Shown here: positions 50,818 through 63,130 of the stretch, one piece after another
How positions within the stretch are numbered: position 1 is the first letter of the stretch
Layout of the letters: every line of letters begins with the position of its first letter
Origin: Pampus argenteus
Lineage: Eukaryota; Chordata; Actinopteri; Scombriformes; Stromateidae
DNA length: 64,000 bases
Direction: 5' to 3'
Assembly (NCBI GenBank): GCA_036937835.1
Contig: CM072874.1
Span: 13,096,001 to 13,160,000 of the forward strand
Notes under the pieces: generated by a model
Database searches by the model: none
Seen by the model: only the letters and a program-made list of their open reading frames with translations
What the model was told of the DNA's origin: nothing
Translations under genes and position numbers: made by a program

Positions 50818-51413
50818 TTCAGTTCATTAAATCCGTGCAGTCATCAAGCAGCAGATATGTTAATAAATTTGCAGCCTAAGATTTGACAAGTTACGCAAAG
50901 CCCTCTGCCCTTCGTTTCACAGTTTCCTGAATCATGTGCAAACTACAGGCTGCTACAATATACTCACACACACATCTACACACATCAGACTGGCTGGTTA
51001 TAACTTTGTATTCTGCCCATGGGAAACATTGGATTATCAGGGCTCATTGATCCTGTGCATCATTGCCTCTTTCCAATTTCCTTTTTTTTTTTTACAAAAA
51101 GTGGCGTTTAATGTTTTGTTGTTGAAATGCATTATGGAGCAAACGCAGCTGGCGCATCAATTACAATATCATGTGAACCTTTGCAAAGTGCCTCAACAGC
51201 TTCACAAACATATTTGTTTCTTATGTCTATCATTATTTCACTATTGTACTATAATTAGCTGTAAAAAGAAAAAGAAAAAAAACAGTCCGCCACTGGCTGC
51301 AGATTGATGGTGCTGTTAACAATACTGTTAAATTTGGGGAAAGATTATGGTTATGCATAAACATATGTTTATCCATTTACTGATTTTCAAGCGGCGGCCT
51401 GTATTTTATGTCA

Positions 51414-51478
51414 TCAACTACACTGCATTCCCTGATTTGCTGGTTACATTGTCAACTACAAGGCAGTCCCTAATTGGC
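51414..51478 (+). repeat. Degenerate direct repeat, two copies about 38 bp apart
   Basis: TCAACTACACTGCATTCCCT (51414) recurs as TCAACTACAAGGCAGTCCCT (51452). Identity continues loosely for about 27 bp (22 matching). The spacing suggests an old 38-bp tandem duplication whose second copy has diverged. Confidence 0.55.
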
Positions 51479-53450
51479 CTAGGTAGATTTTCTTGAAATC
51501 GGGCGGGGCAGCAGGACGTTTTATGGGGGGCTTAAGGGTTTTACCAGGCTACTGAATGTTGAATGCACAAGACGTAAATTGCAAGGTGTCGAATCATCCG
51601 ATATGGTCTTAATTTTTAGGGACTACAGTTCTGCTCTCTGCACAGAGTTTTTGCTTATAGTTGTCCTATTTACTGAAAACAAATCAACATTAACTTAAGC
51701 GGTGGAGAGACTGCATTTAAATCCTATTTAGTGATTTAGATTGTTAAAATGGGTGTAATGTAATGGCTGTTGTGTTTTTTATTCAACAAATTCACAGATA
51801 CGCTATGTGAGCATCACATTTTCTGTAAATTGTAAACACAGTCCTACAGTCGTACAGAATTAACTTCCACATTCCTTATAGTAAAATGAAAAACACTTTT
51901 ATCACCATTCTGTTTTTTTTTTTTGTGTGTATGTAAACAACTCTCAAATGTCTCACTGTCACAGCACGTTTGACTCTGTCCAACAATTTATATCCTAGTA
52001 CAAGGTGATGCGGTTGGGGAAATGTGTATAACATTGTGTCACTCCTGTCTGCATGCTCCATCAATCCTGTCAAAGCTCATTGCCACAGTTCATTTTGAAA
52101 CCAAACTGTGAAACAGGCCTGGTAATGGTATTGGCTTGACTTATCAGGCTTTGATTATGTCTGATAGTCACTCAATGCTGCGCAAACAATGATGCGAGGG
52201 GCCTGGCCCTCATGCTTCCCTCAGTCTTTTTTATTCCTTTCCTTTTATTCCTAAATATCAATGATATACTAATAGGAAAAACAGATTCAGAATCACAGAA
52301 GTTTAAAATATGAGGATACCTGTAAGGCCAGAGTGTGAAGATGAACTAAAGCACCAGAACAGGTGTTTGTTTGCCCAGGAGGGATCCTGAGAGCTACTGC
52401 GCTGCAGGTAAAGTGTAGAAATCACAAGCAAAACTCTTGAATCTTTTATCGTGGCTTTAAAACAAACATTTTTGTATAGGGAGTGCAAAGTTTCTAAATA
52501 AGGAATGTCTCTAAACGTTTCTAGCCTGATTTAATCAGACTGTAATCTTATCTGCAGAGATACCCAAAGCAACAGAGTGTTCTGATTTCACAGATTTAGT
52601 CGCAGTAAAAAAGTCAGCCAGTGTGAGAGATGAGAGATTTAAACATCTCTACACCTGCAGCTTTCTCTCACTGCAGGGCCAGCATGCTAATAAGAGAGAG
52701 AGAGCAGATGTGTGAGATTCACAAGGCTCTGAGGGGTAGTAGGAAAGTTATTCACTACAAAAGAAGTTGAATGACTTTCAGTTTCCAAGTACATGACTAA
52801 CAATCTTGTGAGAGTGATAGACTTATTGACTTCTAAGAGGACTGTTGTGGGCCATAATGCTACTTTATAACTTCTTTATTGCTCAATGCATATTGAGTTC
52901 AATTGATATCACATATATCAAAGTCAGTTCTTCTTGATTAATTCATCTGGTAATGCCTTCAAGCTAGATCCTTCTCGTGCGACCCTGAATGCTTGCTCAT
53001 ATGCAGAAACTAACTCACAGTTGTAGGGCTGTATTATGAATCCAAATCGTTTTGTTTTTTTTCACAACAATGTCAAACTATGTCCACCTTTGCTTTCAAC
53101 AGACAGGAGTTATCATTTGGTCAAAAAGTCGGTCAGTTCTAATACTCAGTCAACTCGCACCTGCCACTGAGCTGCCACTATTGCTGTGATATAAATAAAC
53201 ATGGATGAATAGCACGAAATCCCATTTGAAGTTGGTCAAAGCCAGCCAACCATTCATCTATAATATATGTTATAATCTGAAATCAAATGTGCATGTTTTC
53301 CCAGCCTCCTGCTCCCCAGTGTTTTCCTGTGTGCAACACCGGAGGCCTCACTTGAAAGAGCTGAGACCTTAAACAACCTTATTCTGTATGGGAAATGGTG
53401 AAGACGTCAGCCGCAGTAACAACTTAACAACTTCACCTACACCTCATACC

Positions 53451-53545
53451 TTAGATTTGATGAATCTTTAATGATCCCTGTGGGGAAACTAGCTCAACCG
53501 TATCTGTAGATAGCAACACAATACAGAAAAGAAGAGTAGTCAAAA
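53451..53545 (-). mobile_element. LINE tail fragment, inverted
   Basis: ATCTTTAATGATCCCTGTGG followed by GGAAACT matches, in reverse orientation, the fish LINE/L2-type 3' end that reads AATTTCCCC...GGGATCAATAAAG. The sequence beyond is low in complexity (GAAAAGAAGAGTAG). It is a short fragment only. Confidence 0.5.
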
Positions 53546-54778
53546 CAGAAGAAATAGAATTGAGGGAGAGATATATTTAGAGAGGTAGATGGATACTAGG
53601 GAAAGCTTTTGATCTTACTTCCTAAAAAGTTTGGGGAAGGGCATAAATTAATAAATTAATACTATGTACTTCGCTGCCTGTGGGGTGTCTCAGCTCAGCC
53701 CAACAACAGATTCAGAGTTTTGCACTACCCTCGTAGCTGGCTCCCCAATACGACAACACAAAAAAAGACTAGACATTAGACTAGACTAGACAAACTGGTT
53801 TCCTCCTCTTGACGTGATTAAGTGCAAATGCTGTATCAGTTCAGTTTTATCCTTGGCTATAGGTGACCTACTGTACATAACATTTCAAATGTAAATGTTC
53901 TGTGTCCAAATAGGACACCATGCCATGATGGCATTTTAGACCTGAGAGAACATATGACTTTCTACAGGTCTGTTTTTTAAATAATAATAATAATATCATA
54001 TAACACTCTAGTAATAGAGGCACCACTGATATTTAATATAGTAAAGTAATGGTCACAGTATACCAGGATTACACATTGAATATATGATTCCATGTCTCAT
54101 TAGCCACAATACATACATTAACATTTGATACCTTCACAATAGCTCCTTGCATATTGTAGTTGTTATTATCTGAACTAATATAAATATATTAATCAAACCT
54201 AATATTCAAAACATTTCCAAAGCTTCAGGAAGGTCAGATGAAATACACAGGGTAACTTAACTGATGGACTGCAGGAAGCCAACGGTGTGCAGCTACAAGC
54301 ATCAAGGGTCATTGAGCTTAAGTTGTCCATAAAACCTGTGCTTTATGGTGCTTTCACTTCCTGGTAAATGTACCTTGTCTCAAAAAGGCAGTGGGCAAGG
54401 CTGCCATGCTGTGTGAAATCTTAGCTCTTAACATTGAAAAGATAAGAGGATATAAAACTCTATTTGGGTCAGATTTGTGCTCAGCAAATGGTGAAAAAGA
54501 AAATCATGTGCATATTCTTATGCTCAAATGCATTACATTTGTAATGCACTTTTAGTAAACAGCATCAGCTGCTGCATATTCCAGATAATTTCAGTGGCAT
54601 TTTAAAGGTACAAGTGCTTTCAAAGCGGATTGTTTTTTTCTTTACTCTGAGTCACCAGAGGTTCAATTAGCAGCTAAAAATAAAGGGCTTTGCAAACCTG
54701 AAAACACGGTAAACAAAAACATGGTATTTAAGGCTATATTTTGACTGTCAGGTTTTCTAGCCAATCACAGCCGCCCAT

Positions 54779-54810
54779 AGCAAAAGGCAACTGAGTGGTT
54801 GCCTTTTGCT
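54779..54810. other. Perfect 13-bp inverted repeat with 6-nt loop
   Basis: AGCAAAAGGCAAC (54779-54791) is the exact reverse complement of GTTGCCTTTTGCT (54798-54810), with loop TGAGTG. Its mixed base composition makes it less likely to be chance than the AT-only palindromes. No terminator-like role is expected in a eukaryote. Confidence 0.9.
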
Positions 54811-57641
54811 CACATCTCCTTTCTTGTCCCATTTCACCAAATTTGAATTTCTGTTATTCAGTAACTGGTAATATCACTGTGAATAATACTCAAATCAAAG
54901 CCAATCAAATGTCTCTTCCGAGACCACTGGGTTTCTCTGCCACGTTTCTCCATGTGTATGATCATATAACCACGTCTCCTACCAATTACTCTGTGCACAT
55001 ATTTAACTATTCTGCTTTAGTGATTTATGCTCAGTTGTAGTCAGTGGTGATTGATGTGCAGTGGTGGAAGTGGTGGGACATTCATGTGGTTCAGCAAAAA
55101 AGTGATGTGTGAAAAAGTGGTAAAAATAAGACTTTCTGCCAATGATTCTTATGAATAATAGGTACAAATAGAGGTGGAAATTACAAATGACAAGGTGCAA
55201 CCTACTGCTTACTATGTTAATGATGATAAGCAATACAACAAACATGTGCAGAAAGGTTAAAACATGACAGTATTAAAAGGAAAATTGTGAATGTAAGCAG
55301 CTATAGAAGCTTTACTGGTGCAACATTTTTATTTAACCATGACCCAGTCTCATCATAATCAGCAAAAGCATACATGCCATATTTATGTTAATTACATCAT
55401 TAAAATATATCTGGTTGACAATGCCAATGCTGCCTAAATCCAGTCCTTCACTAAACAATACATTCACATTCATTTAACTGGTCGATTGTTGACATTTTCA
55501 CAACATACCAACAATGAGAATTAGAATGGACAAAAATTTAGAAAATTACAGATTTTCATAATAATAATAATCATAATAATTTCATAATCTATTCAGCAAT
55601 GCAGTATGTGTTACACAAAACATATTTTAGTTAGTCAAAATAACTGTATATGCAACATAATATATTGGAGATATGGTTATGGTTGGTTCTTTTATTATCA
55701 AAGAAAATGTTGATGTTATGGAGGAGGCTGTTGGCAGTTGCAGCTGTAAGGCATGAAGCTGGGTGATAATTTAAAATTAGGAATGTCAGAGGTCTCTACA
55801 GGCATTAAAGTCTCTGCTGATGACTGAAGTAATAACATAAAAGTAAAAAGTCAAATCTCTTATTATTTGTATTTTACTTACCGGTATGTTTGTTCTCTTT
55901 GGCCTTTTGAAGTTGGGGGGGTGTTAAACTTCATTAGGAGGTGTGAGATTTACAAGATTTTACAGTGGTTCCTCATAAGATAAATGGAGTTTATCCACTG
56001 AGACAATTCTACACATGGGACCTTTGAAGTAAACAAATAAAATTAAAGTTTTATCTCTTATCTCTTAGCGTCAGAAATGACAAAAATTGATGTGTGTATA
56101 CTCGATATCTGAATTTATGATCCTATTCATCAACTGCCTGCTGTGATTGTGGATTGGTGCATCTTGACAGTAAGCTCTGATAATTAATCCCTTTTTATAG
56201 AGAGAGTCTTGGCTAAAGGAAGAAGTTATGCAACCATCCCTGTTACTCTCTGCTCACATTGCTACTGAGCCCAAGCAGCTTACATTTGAGTTGGTAACAT
56301 GCACACACAGTTAAATACATGTCACAAACATCAATAAAACTCCAGTTGGAAAATACCTGGATTCACATACACGGCGGTGATCACACCCACCAGCCCTCAT
56401 TGCCATCACGGGGGGGTATAGTCTAAATTAATGTGAAAGGTCAAATTATTTAATGGCTGACATTTTGCAACATGCATCATTGATTGAACAGTTCAAACGT
56501 CATTAAATGTCATCTCTAATGAAGTCTGTAGTATATTGATGTGACAGGGTATCTTAGTATCAAATATTGCACTGCATCAAAGGCAAGTACTTGGTGGCTA
56601 CTGCTTATTGATAGATGTGAAGGAATCAATGGTGATAACTGATAAGTAGTAGTACAGCTACATCATATCATATGGAAGTTGGCTGGTTGAGTTACTGTAT
56701 TTTTGTCCTTTTCCTTGAACTCCCCTTTTAATTTTCCATATATCTCTTGAGTCAATGTTCCACTCACTATGTTCTGATGTCTGAAATCTTCCTGTGATCT
56801 CCTTGCAGAGCATGCTCTATATCTACAGTGGGTTAATGACATGTTACCCTTAATCATCTTGCATGTGCTCATAGAGGATTTTAATTTGCTTAGCTTTGGT
56901 ATAATCTCTTTGAAATAGTATGTGAGAGAATGATTCATTAAATGCACGTACTGTCAGAATTTATGTGTGGCAATTATGTGCAAAAAGTAATTAGCAAGAT
57001 GGCAGTGTTGCTGGATTTTAAACTATGTGCAGCCGCAGTTTGGAAAATTCAAGTTGTAAATCATGAAAGTAATGTTCATAAGTTATGAATTTATGCAACA
57101 ATGTTAAATTAAAAAAATAAATGTCAAAATTATTATCGTTCATTGTGGGGGGGGGGCTCCAGAGGGACTTCAAGTGGAATTGAATCAATACTCATCACGA
57201 GTATTTATGGTAGCATGACAGTGATGATTGATTCAAAATATACTAAAGTGGTAATGAAGGAGCATGTCACAGTGCTGTGTATTACATTGATGTGTATTTA
57301 GCCATGGCAATGTCGCTCTCACAGTCGGACGGTCTCTTGATCCAGCCTGAATTGATTACTGTGCAAGTTTGTACATTCATGGTTTCCAGATAATGGATCC
57401 CTCTGACTTTGAGGATGCCCTGCCTTTTCCTCTAATGTCACCATCAGGTTGACATGTTTGCTTTTTAGTAAAATGTCTCAACGACTATTAGATTGATTGA
57501 CATAATAGCTTGTTTGGAAGGTGTGGCTTCCATGTTGGAAAGTTTAACCATGTACATAACCCAGATTAAGAAATTCACAGGCACAGGTTTGTCATTTCTC
57601 CCCTCTATATGATGTCATTTGAGTGACTGGACAATCTTGCT

Positions 57642-57659
57642 TATATATATATATATATA
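57642..57659. repeat. (TA)n microsatellite
   Basis: Nine TA units at the end of an otherwise unremarkable non-coding stretch. Confidence 0.9.
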
Positions 57660-57812
57660 AATGTGTCACTCTCTGCTCACAGTGAATTTATTTGCAGAAT
57701 ATATTTGACCTTTCTGTAGTTCATTTTTGTAAGCATGAATCTTACTTACACTTACTTTTACTTTTTATTAAAGAATAAGAGTCATTATATTCATATATTT
57801 TGGATCATTGGA

Positions 57813-57835
57813 TTTCATTGCACGTTGCAATGAAA
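57813..57835. other. 10-bp inverted repeat with 3-nt loop
   Basis: TTTCATTGCA and TGCAATGAAA flank CGT. The outer GG/CC bases can extend the stem past one bulge. Confidence 0.8.
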
Positions 57836-59233
57836 CCATAGAGGTAAGGTCCTAAGAAGTGAGCCATGTGCAGACTGCATTATTCATGCAGGGCTCCCTG
57901 CACTCCCAGCTCCACACTCGCTGACAAGCTTGTACCTCAGCTGATGAAAGTGTTAGCTGTGATGGCACGGTGCTATGGTACATTGCAGACGGTTGTGTAA
58001 TAATCAGAGGGATTCACTGCCTGTCCTTTGCAGCTGCCACCCTGCCCATTTGAGGGAGAGGTGCCAGTGCAGGGGTCCATCAGCCAACTGCTGCTCTGTT
58101 TCAAGTGCACTTTCCTGGAAGGAAAGAGAGTCACTGAACTAGACTAGAACGGGATGTGCTATTACTATAATAAAAACTGTCCTATTAAATGAAAATATGC
58201 TTCTGGTTCCGGTTATGTCATGCTTAAACTAATGTCCTTAGCTGTTTCCCAAAAGCAGGTTAGTACTAAAATGACCTTTGTTTATATCAATTAAATCTGT
58301 GACACATGGTTCGCAATCATGCCTCAACATTTTGCAATAAAAGTATGCAACCTACACAATACCTTTAGTATACTACATTTTGTATTTTTTTTATAATAAA
58401 ATCCTAACACAAATAACATTCACCATGTGCACCTTTAAAACCTGTGGTGGCTGTAGGGATCAGGAAATATGTTTCAGTGGTTTGATGGCATCCACAGTGG
58501 GAACGTTTTTATGATTTCCATTCACTCATCTGGACAATTAGACGATAGACGTAGCTATCGCAATGTCTTAACATGCCAGTTGTAATTTGTAACATGAAAT
58601 TGAAGGGAATATGACTACTGAACAGTTGATCAAATGACAATGAAATTGGATAAATATGTTCATCATGAGAATAAGTTAAAATATAAAGTTGAAGTGCCCA
58701 TTATGCCATACCAGGACTCGGTGCGTTATGTTTTGATTGACAAAATCTAATTAATTTATCTCTACCTGTACATAGTGTTCTGGCTGTAGTTGGGGGTGAA
58801 CAAGCTATTTTTTGCCACCTTTCTATTCACAGCAGAATTGATCCACACATAGTGTTGTGTGGATTCATAAAACCAATTCACAGTTGCAGAGCAACAATTT
58901 TAATATAGTTTGTTAATATTAAAAACTATCTGCAGTACTTTTTCCATTAGCTGAAAAAATGGCCATAAAATGTGGAGCCTAACTGTAATTTATAGCCACA
59001 TAGTCTGTCAGCAGGTTTTACCTCATAAACTGATGTTTCTAGTAAATCTCAAAATGGACATAGTTTACCCATAGACCTTCACATATCAACACACATCCAC
59101 CTCTAATCCCACTCTCACAATTTTCTTTGATAGTTACTTTCAAGTCAACTACATAATGCCACACAATCATTTTGTATCAATAATAATAAATAATAATAAT
59201 AATGAACCTAAACACACTGATAAATGCAATCAT

Positions 59234-59239
59234 TTTATT
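59234..59239 (-). terminator. Candidate poly(A) signal AATAAA for gabrg2
   Basis: The plus strand reads TTTATT, which is AATAAA on the gene's strand. About 15-25 nt further on the minus strand is CAGTGTGTTTAGG, a GU-rich downstream element. This spacing is the best of the AATAAA sites below the stop codon. It would imply a 3' UTR of about 3.6 kb. It has not been compared with transcripts. Confidence 0.3.
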
Positions 59240-60618
59240 GTAAAATTCCACAGCTATGTGCAATTCCCTTAACAAAAGGATTTTTTTTTCCAGTACGTGT
59301 AGTATATTATGCAGACCCTAACAGAATTGATCAGTGCCCCTTTTATACAATACTCAAGAAATATACATAGATGACAACTAACATACTGTATGTAGGAGAA
59401 TCATATGAAATTTATTTTGTTCATGGATGCCTTTTTACGGAGTTCTGTTATTCCAGTGCATTTTTTTTTTCCTGCAGTTTGACAAAATACATAACAATAG
59501 AAAATGTCTACATGTGCTGTTCACGTATATGTCTCATTTATGGGTCCCAAAATAAATAAGAAATGTCAAAAAATAAGTACAATGACATAAAAGTCCATGT
59601 CAATGCAAGCAAAGGACTGAAGCCAGATGAAACAATCCTCAAATTAGTCCCAATTCTTCAAAACATTCAACATGCACACTACTGAATATTAGCATACTTC
59701 AGTACCTTCCATACACTTTTATATCTCTGCATTTACAGTGGAGCGCAGAAAAAAAAAGTAAAAGCAAATAATAAACGAGCTTTAATTATCATGAGTTTGT
59801 TTTCTGTAGCACTGTTCAAACAAAAGACATGCTTGTTTATCAGTATGATGGGTATGTACTGTGTGAATCACTGTCTTCCGGTTCACCCTGATACAATAAG
59901 TAATTTTTAGTAGTCTTGTCCACATTTGAAGATACAGAAGCACACAAATGACATTGCTTGCTATATGCTTGGTCAAACATAATTGTCCTCATGCTTTTTG
60001 GTTCTGTACCATATCAAATTTGAATTTGAAAAAAATAAAATAAAGGAACAAACAATAACTTAAAACAACATTTCCAGAGCACCTGCATATCCATATCTGA
60101 GGGATGGTCAATGTGGAAAACATTGTCTGTACAGCAGTTTCCTTTAAGAAAACACTTGAAGTTTCTTCTACAAAGCTGCAAAAGTGGATTCACAAATGAT
60201 ATTATATTTTGATATTCTCTATTGCATGTGTCGGTTTGGCACTTTATAAGATGTACTCACTCTGTTACACTTCTTTAAAACTACTAAACACTGATGACGA
60301 CCAGTCTACGTTGCTATTGACACATGTACGTCCTTGAAGATATGAGAGAGTATGTGTACACTGAAGACAGGTTTAGACTAGTAAGTGTCAGCTTTAGAAC
60401 ACAACAGGACCACCATTAAAATACAAAGGGGAAGGAACTCCAGGAAATATGAAATAATGTGGTAAATGCATAAGTATCATAACGGATGCTTTATTCATCA
60501 TAGCAAATATCAAGATCAATGAAGATCATTGTGGCGATGAAAAAAAAGTGGAAATAATTAATCACTTAGACGAGCAAAATGTTCTTCGAATGTTCTTCTT
60601 CTGGTGGCTTGGGAACTC

Positions 60619-60648
60619 TTTTTTTTTTTTTTTTTCTTTTTTTTTTTC
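60619..60648 (-). repeat. Poly(T)/poly(A) tract in the candidate 3' UTR
   Basis: Two T runs separated by a single C lie on the plus strand, so the gene strand carries a tract of about 30 nt that is nearly all A. It could serve as an internal oligo(dT) priming site in transcript libraries and mimic a poly(A) end. It could also be the A-tail of an old retroposed insert, but I see no body beside it. Confidence 0.7.
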
Positions 60649-60902
60649 TCCCCTGAAAATATTTAAGTCTACTACTCAGAATCTGCACAACAGATAATGT
60701 TGCAACTCACTAACTCAACAGATAAAACAGTTTGACAGGCCTTTGTGAGAGTAGTGTACATCAATCACAACATAGAAAACACAAGATAAATAGGCTCAAG
60801 CTCCATTGACACATCGACCGAAAATGTATCTTTGATGTAAATGACGGCATTCTGATTTTTTTTTTTTCAGGGGCTGTATGAACATAAAATGCAATTTCAT
60901 CC

Positions 60903-60956
60903 AATAAAATAAATAAATAAATACCATCAATGAATAAATAAATAAATAAATAAATA
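60903..60956. repeat. (AAAT)n microsatellite, interrupted
   Basis: Tetranucleotide AAAT/AATA repeats in two blocks are separated by a short interruption containing CCATCAATG. Confidence 0.85.
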
Positions 60957-61118
60957 CCCTTTCCCCCAAAGTAGTCTACATGGTCAGTCCAGCATAATAC
61001 AAGAGTCTAATATACTGTATGTTGATATATTGTAACAATGCTGAAATTACAAAATATTTACCCTTTTACAAAATCCCAAGGGCCTGACGAGTGTTTTCCT
61101 CCTCCTCCTCTTATAATT

Positions 61119-61126
61119 TATGTACA
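61119..61126 (-). promoter_or_regulatory. Pumilio-type element TGTACATA in the candidate 3' UTR
   Basis: On the gene strand the sequence is TGTACATA, an exact match to the Pumilio recognition consensus UGUANAUA. It lies about 1.7 kb after the stop codon, inside a complex stretch (roughly 61075-61340) that looks less degenerate than its flanks. It matters only if the mature transcript extends this far. Confidence 0.3.
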
Positions 61127-62156
61127 TAAACAATGTGATTTACACCCGTTCGGTGAGGGATTACAGATCATAGTGAAGCACTGTCTCCATGTCGTTGCAT
61201 ACTGGCATCTATCAAAATCGATCTGTTCGCTTTGTATTTCATGTGTTATATGTTATCGTACACGACATTTACAATTCAGATGCTTTCGCTGTGTTTTCTG
61301 CTCTAGTGACACAATAGCACGGCATTCAAAGGAAATGAAGAGAAAGAGAAAAAAATAATTAAAAATAATGCTCAGTCCAGTGAATCAAATTATATGACAG
61401 AAGACAGAGAGTTAGATGCTTGATAATAAGGCTTACATATTTGTTATTCTTTAACAAAAGCAGATGTGTTTTTATTTTCTTGGATGGAGCTCTCACATTT
61501 GTTTACTATTAATTAATTTTTGGGTTCTTTTTTTTGTTTTGGTTGTCATCTGAGAAGAATGACACAAACCTTGTTCTACTGTAGGGAATTCAAAATTCCT
61601 TTGAGCTGCCTCCATTTACATTTACATTTACATTTGCATTAAAGTGTAGATTACTTTGATTTATTTTTTCTTTTTGATGGCAAAACTATGCTGATTTACA
61701 GATTAAAGGGCAACCGAGTGATTCGTTTCTAAGAAAACCTAACTTGTTTTAGTACATTGTCTCCTGTAAAAGCATACAGCATTACATAACCAAAATATAA
61801 GTATGCACTCTTTTAACAGTAAATGGAGCAGAAGATGAGAATGAGAGGTCAGTGTTGTCTATACTGTAAGATAATGATTGTGAGGAAAATTAAAATGCCA
61901 GTTGTCTGGCCTGATCCTTCCACCTGTATGCAAAGATGATTCATTCATATTCAATTTCAAAGGATAAACTGGGCACATTTTTATCATTTCATTTTTTGAT
62001 TTTCATAAAAAAAAAAAGTATAATTAAATCCTGAATGATAATCAACAGTACCCTTTTTTTTTGTTTCCATAGCCAACAATAGAAGACCATAAAGCATGTT
62101 GATTTTTGGCCTGAAAAGTGCATGCAATAAATGTAAACCACTATGTAATAGTAAAA

Positions 62157-62164
62157 TATATACA
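62157..62164 (-). promoter_or_regulatory. Pumilio-type element TGTATATA in the candidate 3' UTR
   Basis: On the gene strand the sequence is TGTATATA, a second exact UGUANAUA match, about 690 nt after the stop. This position is inside even a short 3' UTR. An A+T-rich sequence yields such 8-mers by chance fairly often, so the call is tentative. Confidence 0.3.
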
Positions 62165-62848
62165 GTGTCTGTACAGTTGAGCATTGTCCATAAATAGCAT
62201 CATCTCTCTCTCTCTCTCTCTCTGACCACACATGAAAAATTGTATGTTTAATTATGCACACATTAGCTAAATAAATTAAAAATAAATTAGCATTATCACA
62301 ATAAATTTCATTATCACTGTATAACATAGCTCTATTAAAGTGCTTCAGATTTAGTGTTTTAGTAAGTAAGTAAAAAGAAAAAAGTGAAAATAAATGATGA
62401 GATATGTAGGTTATGTCATTTAGACTTTTCTGATAGGCGTTTGATTTGATCTGAATTGCTGTAGAGGGAAAATACAGTATTTGTCTGAAAATAAAGCATT
62501 GGTAATGATTTCATTCTGCAGAAATTAACAGGAAATTACAAATAAAAAACAAACAAAAAAAAACAAAACAGATTCTTGTTAATTGCTCACACGATCAATG
62601 TTTTCACAACACATTTATACAACGCTTCATGCCGTTAAATGTAATGCTACAACATTTGCAATGTCTGTCAAAGTGAAATAAACGGCTAAAATTCAAAAAA
62701 AAGATTAAAACAAAGAAATGAAAGGAAATCCTCTAAATAGAATCACTGGGTATTTCAGTGGGTCCCCTCTTTTGAAATGTCCCTTGCTGGCACAGAGCAT
62801 ATGTAGAATGTAATGAGCTGTATGATAATGCTGGATACACACCCGTGC

Positions 62849-63130
62849 CTAGAGATAGAGATAGGACACCCAGTAGACCAGGTTGAAGAGACCAAATGCA
62901 GTGGGGAAGAAGATGCGTGCATATGAGTCTATCTTGGCGATGCGGATGTGCAACCTGCCGTGCCGCCAGGCTCCAGAGCGGCAGTCTTCGAAACAGCAGA
63001 AGAAGCTCGTGCAGTCCTTCCCGTCCAGACACTCATAGCCGTACTCCTCGTCTCGCTCCTGCATGTGTGTAGCGTTGTTCATCTGAATGGCTGTGGCCGA
63101 GCGTGGGCGGATGTCTACCGTGGGTGTCTG
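62849..63130 (-). CDS. gabrg2: Terminal coding exon of GABA-A receptor gamma-2 subunit
   Basis: This is the last exon of a Cys-loop chloride channel subunit of inhibitory synapses. Read on the minus strand it gives 92 residues (93 if the upstream acceptor AG is used) and ends in TAG at 62849-62851. In order it shows TPTVDIRPRSAT, then NNATHMQERDEEYGYECLDG (end of the M3-M4 cytoplasmic loop), the FFCCFEDC cysteine cluster (the palmitoylated region in the family), GAWRHGRLHIRIAKID (matching the GABARAP-binding segment of gamma-2), and the M4 helix ending FNLVYWVSYLYL. HIRIAK and YWVSYLYL favour gamma-2 over gamma-1 and gamma-3, which I recall as ending in YWVGYLYL. The acceptor is an AAGCAG tandem at 63128-63133, so the first exon base is 63127 or 63130, phase 0 either way. 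The gene continues beyond the right edge. The exon is clearly more GC-rich than its surroundings. Subunit identity rests on remembered family sequence, not on a search. Confidence 0.93.
   Translation of the reverse strand, partial: QTPTVDIRPRSATAIQMNNATHMQERDEEYGYECLDGKDCTSFFCCFEDCRSGAWRHGRLHIRIAKIDSYARIFFPTAFGLFNLVYWVSYLYL

Larger units (their letters stand above)
49716..53450. other. Non-coding flank, no gene seen
   Basis: It contains the GT and AT microsatellites at 50309 and 50774 and the degenerate direct repeat at 51414. GC-richer sequence at about 51470-51545 (with GGGCGGGGCAGCAGG) could not be assigned. Confidence 0.6.
53546..59214. other. Non-coding flank, no gene seen
   Basis: A+T-rich, with the 13-bp hairpin at 54779, the (TA)n at 57642 and the small hairpin at 57813. 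A G-run lies near 57148-57157. The stretch 57860-58090 is more complex, with several CAGCTG/GCAGCTG words, but nothing identifiable. Confidence 0.6.
59215..62848 (-). other. gabrg2: Candidate 3' UTR of gabrg2 (length uncertain)
   Basis: This A+T-rich minus-strand sequence directly follows the TAG stop and has no interspersed element that I recognise. Minus-strand AATAAA hexamers (TTTATT on the plus strand) lie at 61660-61665, 61471-61476, 60490-60495, 59411-59416 and 59234-59239. The last is followed on the minus strand by the GU-rich stretch CAGTGTGTTTAGG, the best downstream element of the set, so I set the outer limit there. A shorter UTR of about 1.2 or 2.4 kb is equally possible, and several sites may be used. 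The stretch holds two Pumilio-type motifs, an A-rich tract (poly-T on the plus strand, 60619-60648), ACATTT repeats near 61616-61633, a (CT)n run near 62205-62222 and (AAAT)n at 60903-60956. Confidence 0.4.

Noticed and set aside
62733..63032. 99-codon minus-strand frame overlapping the gabrg2 exon
   Set aside because: It is in a different frame from the conserved gamma-2 sequence and is a shadow of it.
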